From NCBI RefSeq assembly GCF_900111775.1, contig NZ_FOJJ01000037.1:186001-250000 (forward strand): 64,000 nt of DNA, in the 5' to 3' direction. The DNA comes from Desulfuromonas acetexigens. GTDB taxonomy: Bacteria; Desulfobacterota; Desulfuromonadia; Desulfuromonadales; Trichloromonadaceae. Under the pieces are notes generated by a model. It saw nothing but the letters and a program-made list of their open reading frames with translations, did no database searches and was not told the DNA's origin. The position numbers and the translations under genes are program-made. The number at the start of each line of letters is the position of its first letter. The first letter of the stretch is position 1. This document shows positions 32,970-42,492 of this stretch, in pieces.

Positions 32970-35399
32970 TCAATCCTGCTCCCCACGCGCATACAGATGA
33001 CGCTGAAACCCCACAAAGGTTTCTCTTATGAGCGCGGCTCCGCCCAGTTCCTCGGCGGCATCGTAGGCATTGCCATACTTCAACTCCAGCAGCCCCGGCA
33101 ATTTTGCGACATCCAGTTCACCGACGCCCTCTTTGACATACTCGCCCAGGACAAACTCCAGAAAGGCTTGCTGCCGGTCCCGGTAGTGGGTCAAAATCCG
33201 GCTCTTGTGCGCGGCTACCCGCTCCTTGCGGCTCATTGGCTGCAAGGTAAAGGCGATATAGGCCAGCACGTCGAAAACATCGCTCTCTTCGGCATCGATC
33301 ATCTTTTTGGTCTCGGCCAGCTGCAAGGAGCCGAAGCCTTTTTCGGCCAAGCCTTCCAGCAGGGCCTTGCGGGTATCGGGCTGTCCCCAGATCGCCCGCA
33401 GCTCGTCTTCATCCTTGAACAGGGCCGGAAGCTCACCGTAAAGCTGCTCGACAAACTGAGCGGCGGACATGGGCCTGCCGTCCAGATTCCAGAAGGTGGT
33501 CGCCATCATGTGCTGAATCTTGCGCTCCTTGCCGTCCGCCAGCTTGATCATGACCTTGTTGCAGACACAAGGCTTTTTGCCACAGGTGTCGCACACACAG
33601 ACGCAGGGTTTTTCACCGCACTTCTCGCAAGGGCAGATACAGGGTTTCATGCCGCATTTTGCGCAGACGCAGACACAAGGCCACTTACCGCAGCGGGCAC
33701 AGACCGGCGCTTCACAGGTACAGGGATCGTTGCCGCAGGTCTTGCAAGGGTCGGGATTCTCCGGCTCGCCATCCCACTCGGGATCGCTGAAATGCTTGTA
33801 TGCCCCGACGAAGTCATAAATGGTGAAGTAGTCCTTGCCGTCAAAAAGGCGGGTCCCTCGGCCAACGATCTGCTTGAACTCGATCATGGAGTTCACCGGG
33901 CGCATCAGCACGATGTGGCGCACGTTGCGCGCATCGACCCCCGTTGAGAGCTTCTGCGAGGTGGTCAGAAGTGTCGGTATGGTCTTCTCATTGTCCTGAA
34001 AAGTCCGCAGCCAGCGCTCTCCCTCTTCCCCGTCTCGGGCGGTTACCCGCACACAGTAGTTCGGGTCGGTAATGCTCTTTATTTGATTGACCAGATCACG
34101 AACCGCCGCCGCATGGTCCTGCGTGGCACAGAACACCAGCCCCTTCTGCTTCTGGTCGATCATGTTCATGAAGAGCTTGACCCGATATGCCTCGCGCTCC
34201 TTAATCACGATGATCTTGTTGAAATCATCCTCCCCGTAAAGCTTGCCCTCCTCCACCTCGCCTTCGACCACCTTGTCATCCGGCGTGTAAATGTAATCGT
34301 CCAGAGTGGTGGCGATTTGCTGCACCTTGAACGGGGTCAGGAAGCCGTCGTTGATCCCTTCTTTGAGCGAGTAGATATAGACCGGGTCGTTAAAGTAGCG
34401 ATAGGTGTCGGCATTCCCCTGGCGTTTCGGGGTTGCCGTCAAGCCAAGCTGCACGGCAGGCGAAAAGTACTCCATGATGCCGCGCCAGTTGCTCTCGTCG
34501 TTGGCGCCGCCGCGATGGCACTCATCAATGATGATGAAGTCGAAGAAGTCGGGGGGATAGTCGCCGAAACTCGGAGCGGGGGTCCCTTGGGCATCGCGAC
34601 CGGTCATGAAGGTCTGGAAGATGGTGAAGAAGATGCTGCCGTTCTTGGGAACCATCCCCTTCTTGCGGATGATCGCCGGATCGATACGCACCAGCGCGTC
34701 TTCGGGAAAGGCGGAAAAGGCATTGAAGGCCTGGTTGGCGAGGATATTGCGGTCGGCAAGAAAAAGGATGCGGGGTCGGCGGTTGCCGTCGCCGTTCAAG
34801 GTCCAGCGGCTGTGAAACAGTTTCCAGGCAATCTGGAAGGCGATGGCGGTTTTGCCGGTACCCGTCGCCAGCGTCAGCAGAATGCGGTTCTTCCCCGCGA
34901 CAATCGCCTCAAGCGCATTGTTGATCGCATTATGCTGGTAGTAGCGCGGCTGCCACTGTCCACTCTTATCTTCGAACGGCACCTCGGCAAACTTGTTGCG
35001 CCACTCATTCTCCTCGGCGTAGGTCATGGCCCAGAGTTCATCCGGGCTCGGGTAGCAGTCAACATACCCTTCCCTGCCGGTGCTCATGTCGATCTGATAG
35101 ATGCCGACGCCGTTGGTCGAATAGGTGAAACGGGCCTGCAACATCCCGGCGTAGCGCTTCGCCTGATCCACGCCCTCGGTATCGGGGAGGTCCCGCCGCT
35201 TGGCTTCGATCACCGCCAGCTTCTGGCTCCGATAGATCAACACATAATCGGCGATGTCCTGTTTCGAGCGCCTACCCGCCCCCTGCAGCCTGCCTAGAGT
35301 GATGACCTCACGGCGCACACGACTGTCCTCGGCCACCCCCCAGCCGGCAGCGTTCAAGGCAGGGTCGATCAGTTCGGCACGGGTTTCGGCTTCGTTCAT
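32970..35399 (-). CDS. hsdR: Type I restriction enzyme, R subunit, with Cys-repeat insertion
   Basis: 809 residues. An N-terminal nuclease domain has D51...EAK (65-67) of the PD-(D/E)XK type; the motor follows with Walker A ATGTGKT (178-184), DECH (292-295) and helicase motif TATPKR, then motif VI region IVGRGTRLFDG. Residues about 548-616 are an unusual Cys-rich insertion with repeated CxxCGxxPCxC units. The C-terminal helical part (KERVAAHKSRILTHYRDRQQAFLEFVLGEYVKEGVGEL) resembles EcoEI-type R subunits. It translocates DNA and cuts unmodified DNA with HsdM/HsdS. Its ATG overlaps the stop of the small winged-helix gene upstream. Confidence 0.93.
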   Translation of the reverse strand: MNEAETRAELIDPALNAAGWGVAEDSRVRREVITLGRLQGAGRRSKQDIADYVLIYRSQKLAVIEAKRRDLPDTEGVDQAKRYAGMLQARFTYSTNGVGIYQIDMSTGREGYVDCYPSPDELWAMTYAEENEWRNKFAEVPFEDKSGQWQPRYYQHNAINNALEAIVAGKNRILLTLATGTGKTAIAFQIAWKLFHSRWTLNGDGNRRPRILFLADRNILANQAFNAFSAFPEDALVRIDPAIIRKKGMVPKNGSIFFTIFQTFMTGRDAQGTPAPSFGDYPPDFFDFIIIDECHRGGANDESNWRGIMEYFSPAVQLGLTATPKRQGNADTYRYFNDPVYIYSLKEGINDGFLTPFKVQQIATTLDDYIYTPDDKVVEGEVEEGKLYGEDDFNKIIVIKEREAYRVKLFMNMIDQKQKGLVFCATQDHAAAVRDLVNQIKSITDPNYCVRVTARDGEEGERWLRTFQDNEKTIPTLLTTSQKLSTGVDARNVRHIVLMRPVNSMIEFKQIVGRGTRLFDGKDYFTIYDFVGAYKHFSDPEWDGEPENPDPCKTCGNDPCTCEAPVCARCGKWPCVCVCAKCGMKPCICPCEKCGEKPCVCVCDTCGKKPCVCNKVMIKLADGKERKIQHMMATTFWNLDGRPMSAAQFVEQLYGELPALFKDEDELRAIWGQPDTRKALLEGLAEKGFGSLQLAETKKMIDAEESDVFDVLAYIAFTLQPMSRKERVAAHKSRILTHYRDRQQAFLEFVLGEYVKEGVGELDVAKLPGLLELKYGNAYDAAEELGGAALIRETFVGFQRHLYARGEQD

Positions 35400-35701
35400 T
35401 CGATGACCACCCAGGGGCCGCCTTTTGCCGGACCGACTCGACGGATGCGACCATTTTCCTGAAGTTTCTGAAGGTTCCGCTCAATAGAACGTTCCGTCAC
35501 CCCGACAAACCGAGACAATTCGGGGATGGTGATCGAGGGGTTTTTCCTTATGGCCACGACAATTTTCCCCGACGTTTTCCCCGACGTTTCCGCAGGCACC
35601 TCAACCAACATTTCACCTGCCTGCTCCAAGGCGGGCAAGGCTAGAATGAAACGAAAGATATCGCTCTCAATCAGTTCGGCACAGGTTTCGGCTTCGTTCA
35701 T
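35396..35701 (-). CDS. Small winged-helix protein with an HsdR-like N-terminal tag
   Basis: 101 residues. The first 12 (MNEAETCAELIE) are nearly identical to the start of HsdR (MNEAETRAELID). The rest is a linker plus a winged helix, KTSGKIVVAIRKNPSITIPELSRFVGVTERSIERNLQKLQENGRIRRVGPAKGGPWVVIE, like the C-terminal domain of AlbA_2/RecG-like regulators. It may regulate the RM operon or be a fragment of such a regulator captured with the hsdR start. ATGA overlap with hsdR. Confidence 0.7.
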   Translation of the reverse strand: MNEAETCAELIESDIFRFILALPALEQAGEMLVEVPAETSGKTSGKIVVAIRKNPSITIPELSRFVGVTERSIERNLQKLQENGRIRRVGPAKGGPWVVIE

Positions 35702-35748
35702 GAGTCATTTCTTTCCAAGTATTCAGAATAAAAAAAACCGCAGACAGC

Positions 35749-36312
35749 CTAAACCAACTTCCATTTTTTAAGATTGTTCTCAGTTATTTTTTCCCAGCCG
35801 GAGGGTAAGGTCATCTCTTCGGCTTCGTAATATTCTTCTATCTCTTCGAGAATCGTCTCCATAGATACCTTAACTCCATTACCGTCTAGCCTCTGAATAA
35901 CCTGTTTCAGGATGTCTATAGAAGGAATTCTGGCTCTCTTTATTTGTGCTTCAGTCACAGTAGCCGTGACGGGTTCATATTGGTCACGCCCCTCGACAAC
36001 CTGCTGAGCGAAATTTCTCAATGCCTGTGGATCTTCAAATGCCAGGTGCCCCTCAGGATTAAATTCGGCGAGAAACCCCATCGCCCAAATCTTGGAATGA
36101 TCCGGCATCTGACTCTGTTCTTTCATCGCCCCTGCTGCAGTCGCACTATCAGAAAGCAAACTAGCCAAGAATGATAAGCCCTTTATGGAGAAGTCGCCGA
36201 CTCTACCACAAGACCTTGCTGTTTGATCGTATCTGACAGACGGTTTTTTCTTCGCCTCACCCGCTTCGTTGCATTTTTCGATGAATTGTTTGTGGGTCAT
36301 ATTTTCAATCAT
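35749..36312 (-). CDS. Hypothetical cargo protein in the type I RM locus
   Basis: 187 residues, no recognised family. It is mainly helical and charged, with no membrane segment or catalytic motif that I can identify; the middle (LAFEDPQALRNFAQQVVEGRDQYEP) and the end (EEIEEYYEAEEMTLPSGWEKITENNLKKWKLV) are the most distinctive parts. It is more AT-rich than hsdM/hsdR, with its own ribosome site (AAGGAG), and lies between two copies of the hsdR start motif. By position it is accessory cargo, possibly defensive or a restriction modulator. Confidence 0.6.
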   Translation of the reverse strand: MIENMTHKQFIEKCNEAGEAKKKPSVRYDQTARSCGRVGDFSIKGLSFLASLLSDSATAAGAMKEQSQMPDHSKIWAMGFLAEFNPEGHLAFEDPQALRNFAQQVVEGRDQYEPVTATVTEAQIKRARIPSIDILKQVIQRLDGNGVKVSMETILEEIEEYYEAEEMTLPSGWEKITENNLKKWKLV

Positions 36313-36339
36313 GATTTTTTCTCCTTGCTACATGATTAA

Positions 36340-36366
36340 TTAGTCGCGGGTTTCGGTCTCGTTCAT
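36340..36366 (-). repeat. Copy of the hsdR start motif (8-codon mini-ORF after hsdS)
   Basis: On the minus strand this reads MNETETRD-stop, overlapping the hsdS stop as ATGA. Related starts are at 35672-35701 (MNEAETCAELIE) and 35370-35399 (MNEAETRAELID). The three copies suggest that hsdR originally began here, directly after hsdS. Confidence 0.7.
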
Positions 36367-37595
36367 GCCACAGCCTCATCAATCGCGTTTTCCAGCAGGG
36401 TGGTCAGCTCCCCGGCGAAGGCTTTTTGCAGGATGGATTGCTTGAGTTCGGCGAGGGCGGTGAGTTTTTTCTTGTAGAGGGATTCGAGATTATTGGACTC
36501 TGTGCATATATCATCAAGCCTTGAGACAATTTTATTTTGATCAGATAGGCTCGGCACAAAAATAGGAAAGCTCCTTAGATACCCCAATCCGACAAATTTT
36601 TGTGTGGTTCCTTTCGCCTCTTTTTTCATTTTCGAAACAACAAAGCCTGATTGAAGATAATACTTTAAAAAATGACTATTTTGACCCTGTGGTACTTTGA
36701 ATAAAGCCACATTTTTAATAGAGAATGACGGCTCTACTTCAACAACAGTTGGGTTTCCTATTGTCCCAATCATTGCCAAAAGAACGTCGCCGACAGATAC
36801 TGCGCTTCTCTCGTTTATCTTAAGGTAATCAGACTCAGATATGTATTGCACTTTCTCTAAATTTAGCCCATCTCTCTTTAAATTTTTGGAGGTGACAAGT
36901 GGGAACCCTTCTGAATGATACTTAGGCGAGTCATGCGTGCCATCCCGAACGTCATAAACCTCCCCCAGCGTCTTCTCCACCCACCCGTCCCCCTTCTGGG
37001 TGAACACAGCATTCAGATAGCTTTCAAACAGCTCACGAGCATTGGCGTGATTCTTCTCGGTATTGGCGATGGCCGCATCGATCCCCGCAAAGGCTTCATC
37101 GAGGATGTCGACTATGCGCTTTTGTTCTGGGAGGGAGTCTGGATATGAAACTCTGAACTTTTCAGCTAAGACACTTCTGGCCAATTCTGTTTGGCCACTC
37201 GCGCCTTCACCGCTTGTTGCAATCTCTTCTTCAATCTTGATCATCATGTAGCCAAAGAAGTCGTTGAAGAACTTCCCTGGCTGAGGTCTTACAATGGTTA
37301 CGTGTGTATCAACTGTGGTCGGTTCGTTTGGCTCTTGACGAACCTGGGCTACTCGTCCCAAGGTGCCCGTACCAGTAGAATTAACTAAAACGTCACCAAC
37401 CTTTATGTACCGATCAGGGTTTACCTTCTTGGCCGCAGAGTCATGACGACGCGCAAGACTCGGATTGATGCTGTGATCACGAATACATTTTTGGTTGAGT
37501 ACAGCAACCCCACCTTCCTCAATGTATTTGGGAGCTACACCCCTATTTATCAGCTCGCATACATCGCCAAGCGAGTCCTCTTTCCAGCTCATCAT
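36363..37595 (-). CDS. hsdS: Type I restriction-modification specificity subunit
   Basis: 410 residues with two target-recognition domains, each followed by a conserved helix: LPEQKRIVDILDEAFAGIDAAIANTEKNHANARELFESYLNAVF and LSDQNKIVSRLDDICTESNNLESLYKKKLTALAELKQSILQKAFAGEL. The halves recognise the two parts of a bipartite DNA site. The second TRD region is clearly more AT-rich than the first, typical of exchange. Start overlaps the hsdM stop. The recognition sequence cannot be predicted. Confidence 0.93.
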   Translation of the reverse strand: MMSWKEDSLGDVCELINRGVAPKYIEEGGVAVLNQKCIRDHSINPSLARRHDSAAKKVNPDRYIKVGDVLVNSTGTGTLGRVAQVRQEPNEPTTVDTHVTIVRPQPGKFFNDFFGYMMIKIEEEIATSGEGASGQTELARSVLAEKFRVSYPDSLPEQKRIVDILDEAFAGIDAAIANTEKNHANARELFESYLNAVFTQKGDGWVEKTLGEVYDVRDGTHDSPKYHSEGFPLVTSKNLKRDGLNLEKVQYISESDYLKINERSAVSVGDVLLAMIGTIGNPTVVEVEPSFSIKNVALFKVPQGQNSHFLKYYLQSGFVVSKMKKEAKGTTQKFVGLGYLRSFPIFVPSLSDQNKIVSRLDDICTESNNLESLYKKKLTALAELKQSILQKAFAGELTTLLENAIDEAVA

Positions 37596-39055
37596 ACCAT
37601 CTCCCGAATACCAGCCAGAATCTCCGCACTCTCCGCATCCAGCACCGCAATCTCATCCAGAATCTCCTGCGGACCACGCAGCGGTGCTTCCTCCCCCTTG
37701 TTCGGGTTCTTTACCGAGAGATCAAAGCTCGCCTGATCGATCTCCTTCACATCGACCGACCACGATTTATCCGAATCGGCAAAGCTCGCCTGCAGCGCTA
37801 CAAACTCTTTCATGTCATCGTCATTCAGCGCATTGGTCTTGCCCATATTGCGACCCGGATCGAGCTGGTAGTACCAGACCTTACGGGTCGGAGCACCTTT
37901 CTCGAAGAAGAGCACCACCGTCTTCACGCCGGCCCCCAGGAAGGTGCCGCCGGGGCAATCGAGCACCGTATGCAGGTTGCAGCTTTCGAGCAGCTCTTTG
38001 CGCAGGGCTTTTGAGGCGTTATCGGAATTGGATAGGAAGGTGTTCTTGATCACCACCGCCGCCCGGCCACCCGCCCTGAGCGACTTGATGAAATGTTGCA
38101 GGAAGAGGAAGGCGGTCTCGCCGGTCTTGATGGGGAAGTTCTGCTGGACCTCCTTGCGCTCTTTGCCGCCGAAAGGAGGATTGGCCAGGATCACGTCAAA
38201 ACGGTCCTTTTCCTGAATATCGCTGAGGTTCTCGGCCAACGTGTTGGTGTGGATAATGTTCGGTGCGTCGATGCCATGCAGGATCATGTTCATGATCGCG
38301 ATGACGTAGGCGAGGCTCTTCTTCTCCTTGCCGTAAAAGGTCTTGGTCTGCAGAGTCTCCAACTGGCTGGTGGTCAGTTTGCCGCCGTCTTTGGGATGGC
38401 GCAGGTAATCATACGCTTCGCACAAGAAGCCCGCCGACCCCACGGCACCATCGTAAATGCGTTCACCGATCTTCGGCTTGACGACCTGGATCATGGCCCG
38501 GATCAGGGGCCGGGGAGTGTAATACTCGCCGCCATTGCGCCCGGCATTCCCCATATTCTTGATCTTCTCTTCGTAGAGCACGGAAAGCTCATGCTTCTCT
38601 GTCTGCGAACGGAACTTGAGCTTGTCCATTAGCTCCAGGGCATCACGCAGGCTGTAACCGCTGCGGAACTTGTTCTTGATCTCACCGAAGATTTCGCCAA
38701 TCTTGTATTCGATGGTGTCCGGCGACGACGCACGCTGCTTGAAACCCTGCAGGTAAGGAAAGAGCTCTCTATCCACAAAGGCGATAAGGTCATCGCCGGT
38801 CATCGCCCTATCGTGATCGAAGGAGCCGTCCTCCTTTTTGGGCGCCGCCCAGCGGGACCACTGATAGTCCTCCCCGATGATGAAGGTGTAGCTTTTCCCC
38901 TCCAGTTCGGCGCGCATGGCGCGTTCACGCTCCAGATCATCCAGATACTTGAGAAAAAGCATCCATGAAGACTGCTCGGTGTAGTCGAGTTCGGAGGAAC
39001 AACCGGCCTCTTTCCAGAGGACGTCATCGATATTTTTAAAGGTTTGACGGAACAT
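37592..39055 (-). CDS. hsdM: Type I restriction-modification DNA methyltransferase subunit
   Basis: 487 residues. SAM-binding motif DGAVGSAGFL (202-211) and catalytic NPPF (292-295) identify an N6-adenine methyltransferase; the N-terminal HsdM_N domain begins FKNIDDVLWKEAGCSSELDYTEQSSWMLFLKYLDDLE, and EYYTPRPLIRAMI precedes motif I. With HsdS it methylates the site; with HsdR it forms the restriction complex. First gene of the operon, read toward hsdS; its promoter should lie in the 226 bases before the tRNA terminators. Confidence 0.95.
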   Translation of the reverse strand: MFRQTFKNIDDVLWKEAGCSSELDYTEQSSWMLFLKYLDDLERERAMRAELEGKSYTFIIGEDYQWSRWAAPKKEDGSFDHDRAMTGDDLIAFVDRELFPYLQGFKQRASSPDTIEYKIGEIFGEIKNKFRSGYSLRDALELMDKLKFRSQTEKHELSVLYEEKIKNMGNAGRNGGEYYTPRPLIRAMIQVVKPKIGERIYDGAVGSAGFLCEAYDYLRHPKDGGKLTTSQLETLQTKTFYGKEKKSLAYVIAIMNMILHGIDAPNIIHTNTLAENLSDIQEKDRFDVILANPPFGGKERKEVQQNFPIKTGETAFLFLQHFIKSLRAGGRAAVVIKNTFLSNSDNASKALRKELLESCNLHTVLDCPGGTFLGAGVKTVVLFFEKGAPTRKVWYYQLDPGRNMGKTNALNDDDMKEFVALQASFADSDKSWSVDVKEIDQASFDLSVKNPNKGEEAPLRGPQEILDEIAVLDAESAEILAGIREMV

Positions 39056-39249
39056 GAATTTCCTTGGCTTCGGTAATGGCCGTTTATTGCCGTCACGGAA
39101 AGTGAAGACGTCTGTTTAGGGGCAAATATTCCGGCACTTTAGTCAACCATGCTACCACAGCCGGTCGGAAAACCGGAAACGGGAATCTTCCGGGCCGTAA
39201 CGCGAGTCTCCCGACCGGGTTCCGCGCCGTCGTCGCCTCCCTTTCCCAC

Positions 39250-39317
39250 AAAAAGGGGCCTCCAGGGGCCCCATCGCCCAAACAAAAAAAGGGCCTACGG
39301 AATAAACCGTAGACCCT
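39250..39317 (-). terminator. Tandem terminators after tRNA-Asn
   Basis: The first hairpin (AGGGCCTACGG/CCGTAGACCCT, 39290-39317, one mismatch) is followed on the minus strand by T7-T8; the second (GGGGCC/GGCCCC, 39255-39271) by T5. They close the tRNA transcript and insulate the RM operon. Confidence 0.82.
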
Positions 39318-39326
39318 CGATTTGTT

Positions 39327-39402
<76 letters not shown>

Positions 39403-39473
39403 ATGTCGTTACAGGGCCGGAATATACGAGATTGCCCCGGGGGTGTCAAGGGCTTTTTCATCTCCGGCGTTTT

Positions 39474-40064
39474 TTAGCGGGAACCCTTTTTCAGGTCGAC
39501 CAGAATCAGCTTGGCAACGGCCTTGAGGGTTTCGAAGACGCCCTCGCCGGTCATGGCGCAGGCGGTGAAATCGAGCACTCCCCCGGGGTTGATCAGCCGC
39601 CGCAGCTCTTCGATCGGCGTGATGTTGGGCAGGTCGATTTTGTTGTACTGAACGACGAAGGGCAGGTTTTCTAGTTTGTAGCCCTGCTCCTCCAGGTTGT
39701 CCTTGAGATTCTCCAGGCTTTCGATATTGGCATCGAGCCGTTCGTCCTGGGCATCGGCGACGAAAACCACGCCGTCGACCCCTTTGAGAATGAGCTTGCG
39801 CGAGGCGTCGTAGAAGACCTGTCCCGGCACCGTGTAGAGATGGAAGCGGGTTTTGAAGCCGCGAATCTCGCCAAGGGCCAAGGGCAGAAAGTCAAAGAAG
39901 AGGGTGCGCTCGGTCTCCGTGGCCAGGGAGATCATCTTGCCCTTGGCCTCGGGAGCGGTCTTCTGATAGATGTATTGCAGATTGGTGGTCTTGCCGCAGA
40001 GCCCGGGCCCGTAATAAACGATTTTGCAGTTGATCTCCCGGGAAGCGTAGTTGATGAATGACAT
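39474..40064 (-). CDS. mglA: MglA-like small Ras-family GTPase
   Basis: 196 residues, the usual MglA length. P-loop GPGLCGKTT (19-27), NKID (141-144) and, in place of the Ras Asp, Thr78 in LYTVPGQ, the MglA hallmark. MglA controls polarity and surface motility in myxobacteria; in Desulfuromonadia its role is less clear, and gene pairing with mglB suggests polarity or pilus control. The roadblock partner is encoded 14 bases upstream. Confidence 0.93.
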   Translation of the reverse strand: MSFINYASREINCKIVYYGPGLCGKTTNLQYIYQKTAPEAKGKMISLATETERTLFFDFLPLALGEIRGFKTRFHLYTVPGQVFYDASRKLILKGVDGVVFVADAQDERLDANIESLENLKDNLEEQGYKLENLPFVVQYNKIDLPNITPIEELRRLINPGGVLDFTACAMTGEGVFETLKAVAKLILVDLKKGSR

Positions 40065-40078
40065 GGCGGCTTATCCCG

Positions 40079-40573
40079 TTACCTGAAAAGATTGTCGATG
40101 TCGTCGTCGGTAATTTCCGCGAAGGGGCTCATCTTGTTGGTCTTCTCGGTTTCGGCGGTCTTTTTCGCGAGTTCGTCAAAGATCCGACCCAATTCTTCGC
40201 TGGCTTTTTTGACACGCAGGCGCACCAAGCCGAGGGAGCTGCGCTGGTCGAAGATGACGACCAGGATCACTCGTCCGGCAACAATGGAGATGTGAAGATT
40301 GTCCTTTTCCCCCTCGTGAAAGAGGATGGAGAACTCTTTTTCGCCGATCAGCTTGGCCAAACCACCGGTCGCGGCGATATTGCCGGCGGTGAGCGACGCC
40401 AGGCTGGTGGTGTCCATATGTTCGGTTTCACCAACGGCAGAGATCAGCTGGCCGTTTTTGTCGACCAGAAAAATCACCTTGGAGTTGGACTCGCGCAGGA
40501 GACGTTCTATAACAACATTGATTTTCTTGAACTCTTCGTCATACATGACAAAGGATGGTTGAGAACCGAACAT
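40079..40573 (-). CDS. mglB: MglB-like roadblock/LC7 protein (MglA GAP)
   Basis: About 164 residues with the roadblock core: FVMYDEEFKKINVVIERLLRESNSKVIFLVDKNGQLISAVGETEHMDTTSLASLTAGNIAATGGLAKLIGEKEFSILFHEGE. MglB is the GTPase-activating partner of MglA. ATG 40573 is chosen because AAGGAG lies 9 bases upstream and it gives the usual N-terminus; the frame is open further. Residues after 140 (EELGRIFDELAKKTAE) form a charged tail. Confidence 0.92.
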   Translation of the reverse strand: MFGSQPSFVMYDEEFKKINVVIERLLRESNSKVIFLVDKNGQLISAVGETEHMDTTSLASLTAGNIAATGGLAKLIGEKEFSILFHEGEKDNLHISIVAGRVILVVIFDQRSSLGLVRLRVKKASEELGRIFDELAKKTAETEKTNKMSPFAEITDDDIDNLFR

Positions 40574-40620
40574 ATCCGCATACTCCTTGCTGAGAGTTTC
40601 CCACCGGCTTTTTATAGCAT

Positions 40621-42492
40621 CTATTGTGCCAAACAATCAAGGCGATCACCTTCCCGCCGCTCTTCCCCCTCCCCTGCCACCATTTCTTTATCCTGGCTTT
40701 CCCTGTAGTCCGCCAACTCGGCGAGAAACAGCTCACCGTAGCGGTCGGCTTTATGGGCGCCGATGCCGCCAATGCGGAGTAATCCGGCGTGATCGCCCGG
40801 CTGGACTCTGGCCAGTTCGACCAGGGTGGCATCGGTGAAGACGACGAAAGGCGGCACCCCAGCGGTTTCGGCGATGGTCTTGCGCAGGGCGCGCAGACGC
40901 TGAAAGAGGACTTGGTCGCAGGCAAGATCCTTCTTGCCCTTTGTTTCCCCAGCCTCCTTTTTCACCGCCGGGATCCGCGGCTTCGCCAGATGCAACACCT
41001 CTTCCCCCCGCAGCAGGGGGCGGGCCCGTTCCGTCAACTTGAGCACGGAATAGTCCGCGACATCCTGGCGCAGATAACCAAGATGTACCAGCTGGCGCAA
41101 TAGCGAGCTCCATTCGGCCTGGCTCAGGTCGGCGCCGATGCCGTAGGTGGAAAGCTGGTCATGACGCAGATCGAGCAGCCGCTGCCCCCGGCCGCCGCGC
41201 AACACCTCGATAACATGGCCGGCACCGAAGCGTTGCCCGACCCGATAGACGCAGGAGAGCGCCTTGCGCGCATCCTCGGTAGCATCATAGGTTTGTGGTG
41301 GATTCCGGCAGATGTCGCAGTTGCCGCAATCTTCCTGCCGTTCCTCGCCGAAGTAGCCGAGCAGCACCCGCCGGCGGCAAATCTGGCTTTCGGCGAAGGC
41401 GGCCATGGCGTTGAGCTTGTGCAGTTCGATCCGCACCTGTTCGGGATTGCTCCCTTTTTCAATGAGCCCGCGAGACAGGGCGATGTCACCGCTGCCGAAC
41501 AGGAGCAGGGCCTCGGCGGGCAAACCGTCCCTCCCGGCGCGGCCGGTTTCCTGATAATAGCTTTCCAGGTTCTTGGGCAAGTCATAATGAACAACGAAGC
41601 GGACATTGGATTTGTCGATTCCCATGCCGAAGGCGACGGTCGCCACCACCACCTGGATTTCGTCCCGGGAAAAGGCATCCTGAACCCGGCGCCGTTCTTC
41701 GTCGGGCAGTCCCGCATGGTAGGCCGCCGCCAGGAGCCCCTCCCGTTGCAGGCTTTCGGCGATGCGCTCGACCCGCTTCCGCGACAGGGCGTAGACAATC
41801 CCCGCTTCCCCCTCGTGCTCGCGCAGGAATTCCAGCAGCAATCCCTGGGGACGGTGCTTTTCCACGACCTGATAGCGGATATTCGGCCGGTCGAAGCCGG
41901 CGACATGACAGGCTTCGGGGCTCAGGCGCAAACGGGTGAGGATATCTTTGCGGGTCTGGGGATCGGCGGTCGCGGTCAGGGCAATCAGCGGGATGGCGGG
42001 AAACTCATCCCGCAAAGCACCGAGGGCCAGATATTCCGGACGAAAATCGTGTCCCCACTGGGAGACGCAATGGGCTTCATCGATGGCGAAGAGAGCGATC
42101 TCGATCTGCCGCAAGCGCTCCAGAAACTCATCGCTCATGAGCCGTTCCGGGGCGACATAAAGCAGATCGAGCTCGCCTCGTTGCAGTGCCTGTAAAACTA
42201 CGCGACTGGTCTTGCCGTCAAGGGAGGAATTGTAGTAGGCGGCCCGCACCCCGTTGAAGCGCAGCGCATCGACCTGATCCTTCATCAGGGCGATCAGGGG
42301 AGAGACAACGATGGCCACACCGGGGCGATGCAATGCCGGGATCTGATAACAGAGGGATTTCCCTCCGCCGGTGGGCATGAGGACAAAGGCGTCGCGCCCT
42401 TCGATCAGATCTTGGATGATCTGCTCCTGATGGGGCCGAAAAGATTCGAAGCCGAAGACCCGGCCCAGAGTTTCCCGGGGGTTCTCCATCAT
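40621..42492 (-). CDS. recQ: ATP-dependent DNA helicase RecQ
   Basis: 623 residues: helicase core with Walker A TGGGKSL (41-47) and [20 protein letters not shown] (motif II plus the RecQ aromatic-rich loop), RQC zinc domain ([24 protein letters not shown]) and winged helix, and an HRDC domain ([29 protein letters not shown]). A 3'-5' helicase for recombination and fork repair. Length matches E. coli RecQ. It overlaps the hemerythrin stop by 4 bases. Confidence 0.95.
   Translation of the reverse strand: MMENPRETLGRVFGFESFRPHQEQIIQDLIEGRDAFVLMPTGGGKSLCYQIPALHRPGVAIVVSPLIALMKDQVDALRFNGVRAAYYNSSLDGKTSRVVLQALQRGELDLLYVAPERLMSDEFLERLRQIEIALFAIDEAHCVSQWGHDFRPEYLALGALRDEFPAIPLIALTATADPQTRKDILTRLRLSPEACHVAGFDRPNIRYQVVEKHRPQGLLLEFLREHEGEAGIVYALSRKRVERIAESLQREGLLAAAYHAGLPDEERRRVQDAFSRDEIQVVVATVAFGMGIDKSNVRFVVHYDLPKNLESYYQETGRAGRDGLPAEALLLFGSGDIALSRGLIEKGSNPEQVRIELHKLNAMAAFAESQICRRRVLLGYFGEERQEDCGNCDICRNPPQTYDATEDARKALSCVYRVGQRFGAGHVIEVLRGGRGQRLLDLRHDQLSTYGIGADLSQAEWSSLLRQLVHLGYLRQDVADYSVLKLTERARPLLRGEEVLHLAKPRIPAVKKEAGETKGKKDLACDQVLFQRLRALRKTIAETAGVPPFVVFTDATLVELARVQPGDHAGLLRIGGIGAHKADRYGELFLAELADYRESQDKEMVAGEGEERREGDRLDCLAQ

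Noticed and set aside
33550-33757. CRISPR-like or satellite DNA repeats
   Set aside because: Repeats are in frame, imperfect at DNA level and translate to regular Cys units inside HsdR; no spacers.
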